A stretch of DNA of 64,000 nt from positions 11,328 through 75,327 of the forward strand of contig JBNLAT010000010.1 in assembly GCA_050302275.1 (NCBI GenBank), read 5' to 3'. Shown one piece after another: positions 7,626 to 14,768 of the stretch (position 1 is its first letter; each line of letters begins with the position of its first letter). The DNA comes from JAPHTQ01 sp050302275. GTDB lineage: Bacteria > Pseudomonadota > Gammaproteobacteria > Thiohalomonadales > Thiohalomonadaceae. The notes under the pieces are model-generated. The model saw nothing but the letters and a program-made list of their open reading frames with translations. It searched no databases and had not been told where the DNA came from. The position numbers and the translations under genes were made by a program.

Positions 7626-9722
7626 CTAGAAATTGTAACGGAAACCGAGGTCGACGTAGTTGCCGATGCTGGTCTCGGCCGGGTCGTCAGGGATGCTCTG
7701 ATCACTGACAGTGGCACCGAACTCAGCCTCGAAAGAGATATCTTCGCGCCAGGCGTACTCTGTACGGAAACGCAGACCGAGTACGTTCTGGCTGGTGCCG
7801 GTGCTGGTCCAGTTGCGGGTGTCGTACTGGATTGTCGGGTAGAGCATCCACTTCTTTTTGTAGCGCAGGCGTACGCTGGCGTAGATACCGGTGCTGTCCA
7901 TGTCTTTACCGCTGAACTGGCGGATACCGGCAGTGGTGACGTCGTCGCCGTTGATGATGCCGGTACCGACCATACGCAGGTTGTAGTAGTACTCGTCGCC
8001 GCTGTCTTCGGTGGCGACAAGGCCGCCGGGGAAAGCAGTGCTGGCCGTAACTGCAGGTGTTCCGGTGCTATTGATAATGGAAACGTCACCATAGAGGCGC
8101 ATTTTCTTGCTGAATGGGTATGAAGCGCCAAGGGTAATGTTCTGGGAATCAGAAGTACGGTCGCTGGCAAGTTGTTTTATTTGATCGTCGGTATAGACCG
8201 CCTGAAGATCTTTAATATCGGTATAGATGCTGCCCAGCAGTGCATTACTGGTGGCGATAAACGGTGCCTTACGCATGCTGTAGTTAGCACTCAGGTTGAG
8301 TTCGTTTTTCAGGGTCCAGTTGGCCATTACCATAGCGAGGTTAGTTTCGCTGTGGTAGGTGTCGTAATCGTACATACCGAGAATGGTCAGGTCCTTGGAG
8401 AAGTAGCGAGCCTCGCCCCCAACACTGCGGCGATCAGCCAGTGAACCGACATCCTGATTCAGGGCGTAAGCACTGACTTCCAGATTGCCGAAATAGGGAC
8501 CGAGCTCAACCGACAGACCGGTAAAAGTACGGCTGCTGTCGTAGGGATCACGGGTACTCTGAACAGGGCTACCTGCTACCAGATTGGCGACGATGCCCTG
8601 AGTGACGGTGTAACCCAAACGTAGACCGTCAAAACGGGTGAATACGCCGTCACGACTGCTGGCTTGGCGGCCAAGGCGGGTCAGCAGTCCCAGTTTGCGC
8701 TCGTTATGCTCAGCATAGAGGTAGCGGACACTGGTATTGTTGTCGCCATCTTCCAGATTGGAGTCCTGGCCAGCGCTGAGTCGGAAGCGGGAGTCGGAGT
8801 TACCTACACGACGACGGATATTCAGGTCGACATCAGTTTGCAGATAGCTGGCCTGCGAGGTGACGGTATTGACGTCGGTGTCGGTGGTCAGCGTGTCATA
8901 CAGGTAGTAAGCGGAGACGCCACCGTAGAATTGCCACGGATTCTGTTCCTTGCGGGTTTCTGCTTTGCGTAGCTCTTTCTTTTCAGTATCGGTGGCGGTT
9001 TGCAAGCTTAGCAGGCGCTGATTGACCCGTTCGCTGTCAGGGCCGTCCGGATAACGCTTGAGGTATGCCTGATAGAGTCCCTGAGCTGAGGCAAAGTTGC
9101 CCAAACGCTCCTGGGACAGGCCCATGTATTCGTAGGCTTCTCGGGTGGCGCTGTTGGTGGGTAGATCGATGACCTGTTGGTAGATGTCGCTTGCTTTCTG
9201 TGGGTTGTTTTCATCTACCAGCGCCGTGCGGGCTCGTTCCATCAATGCATTAGCCTGGGCCTCAACCTCGGCATTTGCGCGAATAGCCGCAGCGCCCAGG
9301 GTGATGGTGACACCGCGATAGTCCCGGCGGGCGGCAACATCGAAGTCCACCGCACGGGAGAATCTCAGTTCAATGCGTGCCTGTCCGCGGCTCTCTTTGC
9401 GGTAGCTAACCAATGTTAGCGGCATCCGTTCGGTGGACTTGTAGCTTTCCTGTTGTTGTTGGGGGCTTTCGCTGGTGGACTGTTCTCCATCGGTTAGGCT
9501 GAGATCGATGTAGAGTCGGTCGCCCTTACTTTTGGGCGTATGGCCGACGACCTGTGCTGGTTCGGTAAACAGGATGTGGATCGAACCATTGCTGATCTGT
9601 ACTTCGTCGATGATTCCCTCTCCCTCCAGCGCAGAGGCTGGTTGGGTGAGTCCCAGGCTGCAAAGCAGCAGCAGAAAAGCGCGGCCGCCTCGGCGGCCGC
9701 AAATATTTTGTAGTACTTTCAT
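7626..9722 (-). CDS. Outer-membrane beta-barrel protein with AMIN-like and TPR N-terminus
   Basis: A 698-residue exported protein with a signal peptide ending near PASA (about residue 31). Residues about 35-150 form two beta-rich stretches resembling an AMIN domain. Residues about 155-245 contain TPR-like helices (ASDIYQQVIDLPTN, AYEYMGLSQERLGNFASAQGLYQAYLKRYP). From about residue 265 to the end there are alternating beta strands finishing in NYVDLGFRYNF, with the C-terminal aromatic of outer-membrane barrels. It is the last gene of a four-gene unit behind two multihaem cytochromes, so a pore or scaffold that lets the cytochromes cross the outer membrane is a reasonable inference. It does not look like MtrB by eye. 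The specific function is unknown. Confidence 0.7.
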   Translation of the reverse strand: MKVLQNICGRRGGRAFLLLLCSLGLTQPASALEGEGIIDEVQISNGSIHILFTEPAQVVGHTPKSKGDRLYIDLSLTDGEQSTSESPQQQQESYKSTERMPLTLVSYRKESRGQARIELRFSRAVDFDVAARRDYRGVTITLGAAAIRANAEVEAQANALMERARTALVDENNPQKASDIYQQVIDLPTNSATREAYEYMGLSQERLGNFASAQGLYQAYLKRYPDGPDSERVNQRLLSLQTATDTEKKELRKAETRKEQNPWQFYGGVSAYYLYDTLTTDTDVNTVTSQASYLQTDVDLNIRRRVGNSDSRFRLSAGQDSNLEDGDNNTSVRYLYAEHNERKLGLLTRLGRQASSRDGVFTRFDGLRLGYTVTQGIVANLVAGSPVQSTRDPYDSSRTFTGLSVELGPYFGNLEVSAYALNQDVGSLADRRSVGGEARYFSKDLTILGMYDYDTYHSETNLAMVMANWTLKNELNLSANYSMRKAPFIATSNALLGSIYTDIKDLQAVYTDDQIKQLASDRTSDSQNITLGASYPFSKKMRLYGDVSIINSTGTPAVTASTAFPGGLVATEDSGDEYYYNLRMVGTGIINGDDVTTAGIRQFSGKDMDSTGIYASVRLRYKKKWMLYPTIQYDTRNWTSTGTSQNVLGLRFRTEYAWREDISFEAEFGATVSDQSIPDDPAETSIGNYVDLGFRYNF

Positions 9723-9747
9723 TGGAAATCGAAGACCTCAGTAATTC

Positions 9748-10761
9748 CTAAAACTTACGCATGCTGTGTTCGTGACAGCCTACGAGGCAGTTTTGATAAG
9801 CAGGCAACTTACTGTCGCTGTGTTGTTTCCTGAAATCATTGTAGTGACAGTCGATACACGTTCTAGTCTGGCTTCCATAGTCGTAGACATAGACATTTGC
9901 GTCAGACTGCGGTGAACCGCTGTGGCATCTATCGCAACTGGAAGACCAACCGTGATCCGGCGGGTAGGAGGAATCTTGGTGGCCGAAGCTTGCCGGTGTC
10001 CAGGCTCTGGTACTGTGGCAGGCGTTGCACTCCAGGGCAGTGACGAAATGGCTAGCCGACTTGCCTGTGGTAATGACGTTGTTGTGGCAATCGCTACACT
10101 TTCCGCTAACTGCCCCATGGCTGAAGCCCCAGCTATGGACAGAATGGCAGTTGTAACACTGAAATCCTGCAGCGATTGTATCGTTGTGTAGAGTATTCAC
10201 AGGTGGCGGCGTGGCGGCAATATCGCTCGGCGACAGGCTGTGGCAGTTGGTACAGGCTGTTCCGGCAGAGGCATGATTGAAATGTACGGAGACCCACGTG
10301 CTGGTACGGTGGCACTCGATGCAGTCAGTACCCCGGCTTATGACACCAGTGTGAATAGTGTCGGAGGGTGGCGTACTCGTTGCAGTTCCACCAACGGTAT
10401 GGCAGCTCTTACAGTTACCCAGCACTGCCATGTGATTCACCCGACGCACGTCATCCCATGCTAGGGTGGAGTGGCAGGTTTCGCAGTCGTTGCTGGCCTG
10501 AATATGGCCGGAACTCTTGACCACGGCGCCGGTATTGGTCAGCAGATTGTGGCAGGAGGCGCATTCGCGCGGGGTGCCACGGAACTGGCCTGCGGTATGA
10601 CAGGCATCACACTCCACCGAGCGGTGTCCCCCGGTGAGCGGGAAGCCAGTAGTAAAGTGATCGAAGGTGTCATTAACCGGGGCGGCCATGACCGCTGCCG
10701 GGAGACAGAGCAGCATCCCTATGAGGAGGCTGCGGAGCGTGGTGCGTGTAGAGTGGTGCAT
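9748..10761 (-). CDS. Periplasmic multihaem cytochrome c (11 CXXCH + one CX3CH)
   Basis: A 337-residue secreted cytochrome with a signal peptide ending AAVMA (residue 26). I count eleven CXXCH motifs (CDACH, CASCH, CETCH, CKSCH, CIECH, CTNCH, CYNCH, CSDCH, CNACH, CDRCH, CIDCH) and a twelfth atypical site, CLVGCH, near the C-terminus. The first module, TTGFPLTGGH before CDACH, matches the linker of the 21-haem protein upstream, so the two are related. Extra histidines (NHMAV, FNHAS, FSHGA, FGHQD) are likely distal ligands. Electrons probably pass between the 21-haem protein and the barrel, or to an acceptor outside. Confidence 0.9.
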   Translation of the reverse strand: MHHSTRTTLRSLLIGMLLCLPAAVMAAPVNDTFDHFTTGFPLTGGHRSVECDACHTAGQFRGTPRECASCHNLLTNTGAVVKSSGHIQASNDCETCHSTLAWDDVRRVNHMAVLGNCKSCHTVGGTATSTPPSDTIHTGVISRGTDCIECHRTSTWVSVHFNHASAGTACTNCHSLSPSDIAATPPPVNTLHNDTIAAGFQCYNCHSVHSWGFSHGAVSGKCSDCHNNVITTGKSASHFVTALECNACHSTRAWTPASFGHQDSSYPPDHGWSSSCDRCHSGSPQSDANVYVYDYGSQTRTCIDCHYNDFRKQHSDSKLPAYQNCLVGCHEHSMRKF

Positions 10762-10788
10762 GACTCTTTCTCCGTTCAGGATCCGGTT

Positions 10789-12366
10789 TTAGGACCCGAT
10801 TTTGGCTTTCTTGAAATCTTTGGTTGTGTGGCAGCGACCACAGTTACGACCAAACCGTCCACGGTGGACATCATCATATTCATGACACGCTGCGCAGTCG
10901 TTGGGGGTTGCACTGGGTGGCGCTCGCAGGTGGCAGGCGTTACAGGCCAATCCTTTGTGTTTGCCAGTCAATTTGTAATCGGTTTGGCGATCATGGTTGA
11001 ACTTCCACAGGCGCCAGCCGTTGGCGTTGTGGCAGTCGTTGCAGGCCTCGCCCAGACCACCTTTATGATCGTCATCTTTTTCGTGGCAGTCGTTACAGCC
11101 TGCTGAGGTTGATGTGTACTGCCCCTTGGTGTGACAGCTCTCGCAGGTCGCCAGGGCATGCAGACCGTAAAGCGGGAAGTTGGTCAGGTCGTGATCGAAG
11201 CGGACCTTCTCCTGCCAGCCCGATTCGCGGTGACACTTGTCGCATTTGGTGCCGAGATCGCCCTTGTGCACATCGTCGGCCTTGTGGCATTCAACGCAGC
11301 TACGCACCTTGGCATCTTTCTTTACCCCGCCCGCATGACAGGCGTTACAGGTCGCCTTGGAGTGGGCGCCACGCAGTTTAAACTTGGTTTCCTTGTCGTG
11401 ATCGAACCTGGCCTTGCCCCAGTTTTCGTTGTTGTGGCACTTCTCGCACTTTTCGCCGTTACGTCCCTTGTGTACATCGTCGGCCTTATGGCAGTCGTTA
11501 CACTTGAGCGATAGTTTTTTGTCTTCCTTGCCGGGCAGGTGACAGGCAAAGCAGGCGGCGGTTTTGTGTGCGCCACGCAGTTTGAACTTGGTCTTGTCGT
11601 GGTTGTAGCGGATTTTGTTCCACTTGACGCTACCGTGGCAGGTTTCGCATTTCTTGCCGAAACGATTGCGGTGTACGTCGTCACCACGGTGACACTCGAC
11701 GCATTTGGTCGGGGTCTTGTCGTAATCTTTCTTGGTCGGGTGACAGGCGGCGCAGAGGGCATCTTTGTGTGCTCCCTTCAGCGGGAAATCGGTTTTGCTA
11801 TGGTCGAATTTCTTGTCGACCCAGTTGTTAGCGCCGTGGCACTCGCCGCACTTCTTGCCGAAGTCGCCTTTGTGTACGTCCTGTTTCTGGTGACATTCGC
11901 CACAGACATGAGGTGCTTCGCGCCAGAGTTTGCCTTTTTTATGGCAGGTCTGGCAGGGGACGCGGCTGTGAGCACCCTCCAGTTTGAAATCGGTTTCGGT
12001 GTGATTAAACAGCTCACGGTCGAGCAGGATGACATTGGCATCGCGGCCCTTGTGGTCGGTGTGGCAGACGCCGCAGTTGATATCACTTACCTGTTTGGAG
12101 CGGCCATGGTAGCCCTGTTTTTTCTCAATATCTTTCTTGATCTCGGAGTGATCGTGGCAGTCCAGGCACAGTTTGTTCTGGGTGTCCTTACTGAAACGCG
12201 AGTGACACTGGGTGCACTCGCTTTCGACTTTTTCATGGCCCTCGATGACCTTGCCGGGCATCAGCAGGGTCTCGATCTTGGCCGCTGTAGCCGGCATCGA
12301 GAGCACCGACAACAGCAGCAGAATCCAGGTCTTTTTATTTTTAATACATGTGAACGGCAATAACAT
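10789..12366 (-). CDS. 21-haem cytochrome c built from six three-haem modules
   Basis: A 525-residue protein with a signal peptide (hydrophobic WILLLLSVLSMPATAA, about residues 14-29). It has 21 CXXCH motifs. After three N-terminal haems come six repeats of about 65 residues, each with a GAHxxxxCxxCH site, a CxxCHxxDDVHKG site and a GxKCxxCH site, followed by W...F.HD.T.F.L leading into the next GAH. The histidines in FDHD, DDVH and GAH recur and are good distal ligands. The layout suggests an elongated haem wire. A good SD (AGGGA, 6 nt spacer) precedes the ATG, which lies inside the 3' end of the upstream membrane-protein gene. Confidence 0.92.
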   Translation of the reverse strand: MLLPFTCIKNKKTWILLLLSVLSMPATAAKIETLLMPGKVIEGHEKVESECTQCHSRFSKDTQNKLCLDCHDHSEIKKDIEKKQGYHGRSKQVSDINCGVCHTDHKGRDANVILLDRELFNHTETDFKLEGAHSRVPCQTCHKKGKLWREAPHVCGECHQKQDVHKGDFGKKCGECHGANNWVDKKFDHSKTDFPLKGAHKDALCAACHPTKKDYDKTPTKCVECHRGDDVHRNRFGKKCETCHGSVKWNKIRYNHDKTKFKLRGAHKTAACFACHLPGKEDKKLSLKCNDCHKADDVHKGRNGEKCEKCHNNENWGKARFDHDKETKFKLRGAHSKATCNACHAGGVKKDAKVRSCVECHKADDVHKGDLGTKCDKCHRESGWQEKVRFDHDLTNFPLYGLHALATCESCHTKGQYTSTSAGCNDCHEKDDDHKGGLGEACNDCHNANGWRLWKFNHDRQTDYKLTGKHKGLACNACHLRAPPSATPNDCAACHEYDDVHRGRFGRNCGRCHTTKDFKKAKIGS

Positions 12367-13237
12367 GAACGATCCCTGACAACACCATCATGAGGAAGAA
12401 AGGAAGATGCACAACGTGCCAGAGCGCAAACAGGCGCTCGTAAAAGTTGAATTCCAGTACCTTGCGTGTGGAATCAAGGTAGGTTTTCAGGTAACGCCTG
12501 GCCTGTTGGGCCTGTTTTTGTGTGGTTTTTCTGTCCCACTGCTCTTCGGCAGCGACTTTTTTCAGTACTACGGCCATCGCCCGGCGTAGACGCCAGCGGT
12601 GCCACCAACCTGTCATGGCAAATTGAAACCAGCGCATGCTGCTGTGGAGCACACCTTTGGCCGGTTTCAGGGCGATATCTTCAATTGCTTGCAGATGGCT
12701 GGTGAATTCTTCACTGTTTTCGCTCAGCCAGGTGAGATGTCCGCGGCTGAAACCGACGATATCGCCCAGCTCGCCGAGGCTCGCCTTGCTACCGTAAAGA
12801 CCGTAGTGAATGCGGGTGTAAAAGAAACGACCGACGATGCCACTACCGGCGACCAGCAGCATGCAGATCAGGGCAACGTTACTGTTGATTGAGCCCAGGC
12901 CAAAGTTGGAGTGGAACAGGATCAGGCTGGGACCGAGCACGCCGAAGATCATATGCACGCGGAACCAGTAACGCAGGGGGCCCCAGTTGCGCAGGGGGCG
13001 CCAGTTCTTGCGTACCGGGTAGAGAAGAAGTAGTAGCATCAGCGAGCCGCCGATGATGCCCAGAGCGTAGCCAACCCCTCTTTCCGCTGTGATATAGTGC
13101 TCTGTGCGAAGCTGCCAGCCACGATAGAGCAGCCAGCCGACTACGGCAAAAAACAGGAAACCGCCGATACGGTTCAAAGTACTGCTGCCGAGCTGTACCG
13201 GGCGCTGCGCTTTTGTCGACGGGGGCATGGTCGACAT
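12341..13237 (-). CDS. Integral membrane protein with paired histidines, candidate b-type cytochrome
   Basis: A 298-residue protein and the first gene of the minus-strand cytochrome unit. About five membrane helices are visible: FLFFAVVGWLLY, GYALGIIGGSLMLLLLLY, HMIFGVLGPSLILFH, ALICMLLVAGSGIVGRFFY and the C-terminal HVVHLPFFLMMVLSGIVHVIAVHMY. Between the fourth and last helices is a basic, coiled-coil-like cytoplasmic stretch of about 120 residues. Histidines cluster in helices three and five as in haem-b proteins, so it may pass electrons between the cytoplasmic-side flavoprotein and the periplasmic cytochromes. I start at MSTMPPS (13237) because GAGGAG lies 6 nt upstream; an earlier ATG at 13273 lacks this. 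Confidence 0.65.
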   Translation of the reverse strand: MSTMPPSTKAQRPVQLGSSTLNRIGGFLFFAVVGWLLYRGWQLRTEHYITAERGVGYALGIIGGSLMLLLLLYPVRKNWRPLRNWGPLRYWFRVHMIFGVLGPSLILFHSNFGLGSINSNVALICMLLVAGSGIVGRFFYTRIHYGLYGSKASLGELGDIVGFSRGHLTWLSENSEEFTSHLQAIEDIALKPAKGVLHSSMRWFQFAMTGWWHRWRLRRAMAVVLKKVAAEEQWDRKTTQKQAQQARRYLKTYLDSTRKVLEFNFYERLFALWHVVHLPFFLMMVLSGIVHVIAVHMY

Positions 13238-13282
13238 ATTACTTCTCCTCAGTGTGTGGTGCTGTGTCTGCAATTTAGCGAC

Positions 13283-13311
13283 AACCGCATTAAAACAACC
13301 TTAATGTGGTT
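13283..13311. promoter_or_regulatory. Imperfect palindrome, operator candidate 1
   Basis: AACCGCATTAA and TTAATGTGGTT form 11-bp arms with one G/T mismatch around a 7-bp spacer. The core ATTAA-N7-TTAAT (13289-13305) recurs at 13333-13349. It lies between the divergent cytochrome and flavoprotein genes. Confidence 0.5.
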
Positions 13312-13332
13312 ATCTTCTCGCAAATCGTTCTA

Positions 13333-13349
13333 ATTAAGATCGCGTTAAT
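13333..13349. promoter_or_regulatory. Palindrome ATTAA-N7-TTAAT, operator candidate 2
   Basis: It has the same half-sites and the same 7-bp spacer as the site centred at 13297, and its centre is 44 bp away (about four helical turns). Two equal sites in a divergent promoter region fit a dimeric regulator binding on one DNA face. The regulator is unknown. Confidence 0.45.
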
Positions 13350-13455
13350 CAAACCGCTATCAAATGTGGGCGAATTGCGAGTATGTTCCCAGAACGTGTC
13401 CCTATGTTCTGCTCTTATGGTCACGCTTTATATAAACATTCCGGGAGGTTTTTCG

Positions 13456-14766
13456 GTGGATTATAGTGAATGGCTGCTCTTGGGTATATATGCCACACCC
13501 TTTGTGCTTATTTGGGTCTGGTATATGCGCCGTGTGAGTCGACGGGAAAAACTGGCGGTACAGACGCTAGAGGAGTCGACCAAGGCGGGTTTGACCGAGC
13601 CGGCCTCGCTCCACCCGGTTATCGACCCGAACCGCTGTATCGGTAGCGGTTCCTGCGTCAATGCCTGCCCGGAAGGCAATGTGCTGGGGATGATCGGCGG
13701 CAAGGCGGTGCTGGTAGACCCCACCCGCTGCATCGGCCACGGCGCCTGCCGTCTCTCCTGCCCTCGCGATGCGATTACCCTTGTATTTGGTACGGAAAAG
13801 CGGGGTGTCGACATTCCCCACGTCAGCCCCGATTTCCAGACCAACGTACCGGGCATGTATATCGCCGGGGAACTCGGGGGTATGGGTCTGGTCCGAAATG
13901 CGGTCAATCAGGGCGGTCAGGCGATGGATTCCATTGCCAAACTTTCCGGTCTGGGCAAGAAGGATCGCCTCGATGTGGTTATCGTCGGTGCCGGTCCCGC
14001 AGGTCTGGCCGCGGCACTGGGCGCCATCGAGAAGGGGCTGCGCTATGAAATGTTGGAGCAGGACAGTTTCGGCGGCACGGTGGCCAACTTCCCCCGTGGC
14101 AAGATGGTGATGACCCAGCCGGTGAAGATGCCGATCGTCGGCAAGATGCGTTTCACCGAAGTTTCCAAGGAAGAGTTGATGGGCTACTGGAACAAGATCG
14201 TGGCCGATCACAACGTGCACATGCGTACCAGTGTGCGGGTGGAAGATATTGAAAAGGATGGCGACGGCTTTGTGGTGAAAACCACCGACGGTGATTTCAA
14301 AACCCGCGCCGTGTTGCTGGCCATCGGTCGTCGCGGTACGCCGCGCAAACTGGGAGTGCCCGGTGAGCAATTGTCCAAAGTGGTCTACAAGCTTGTCGAC
14401 CCCGAACAGTATCAGGGTAAAAAGGTGCTGGTGGTCGGTGGTGGCGACAGTGCGCTGGAAGCGGCGACCAGTATTGCTGCTGAACCGGGCACCACAGTAA
14501 GCCTTTCCTATCGTAGCGAGGCCTTTACCCGCGCCAAGGGTAAGAATCGCAAGAAAGTAGAAGAGGCCGCAGCGGCGGGCAAACTGCAGGTATTGATGAA
14601 GTCTAATGTCAAAGCCATCTTCCCGGACAAGGTTGAACTCGATCACGATGGCGAAACGATCACCATCGATAACGATGCGGTAATCGTTTCGGCGGGTGGT
14701 ATCCTGCCGACCGGTTTCCTGAAGAAGATCGGTATTGAAGTAGAAACAAAACACGGGACTGAATAA
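13456..14766 (+). CDS. Membrane-anchored 2x[4Fe-4S] ferredoxin / FAD-NAD(P) oxidoreductase
   Basis: A 436-residue fusion protein. Residues about 5-24 (WLLLGIYATPFVLIWVWYM) form a membrane anchor. Two ferredoxin-type motifs follow: CIGSGSCVNACP near residue 60 and CIGHGACRLSCP near residue 90. Then comes a thioredoxin-reductase-like flavoprotein with the FAD-binding VIVGAGPAGLAAA and a second Rossmann motif, VVGGGDSALEAA, for NAD(P)H. No redox-active CXXC of thioredoxin reductase is seen. I choose the GTG at 13456 because GGGAGG lies 7 nt upstream and residue 5 begins the anchor; an ATG at 13306 adds an unlikely 50-residue leader. Divergent orientation to the cytochromes suggests it moves electrons between NAD(P)H and the membrane protein. 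Confidence 0.82.
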   Translation: MDYSEWLLLGIYATPFVLIWVWYMRRVSRREKLAVQTLEESTKAGLTEPASLHPVIDPNRCIGSGSCVNACPEGNVLGMIGGKAVLVDPTRCIGHGACRLSCPRDAITLVFGTEKRGVDIPHVSPDFQTNVPGMYIAGELGGMGLVRNAVNQGGQAMDSIAKLSGLGKKDRLDVVIVGAGPAGLAAALGAIEKGLRYEMLEQDSFGGTVANFPRGKMVMTQPVKMPIVGKMRFTEVSKEELMGYWNKIVADHNVHMRTSVRVEDIEKDGDGFVVKTTDGDFKTRAVLLAIGRRGTPRKLGVPGEQLSKVVYKLVDPEQYQGKKVLVVGGGDSALEAATSIAAEPGTTVSLSYRSEAFTRAKGKNRKKVEEAAAAGKLQVLMKSNVKAIFPDKVELDHDGETITIDNDAVIVSAGGILPTGFLKKIGIEVETKHGTE

Positions 14767-14768
14767 CG

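Noticed and set aside
13567..14754. 395-codon open frame opposite the iron-sulfur flavoprotein
   Set aside because: The plus frame has ferredoxin and Rossmann motifs; the minus frame is its complement shadow.
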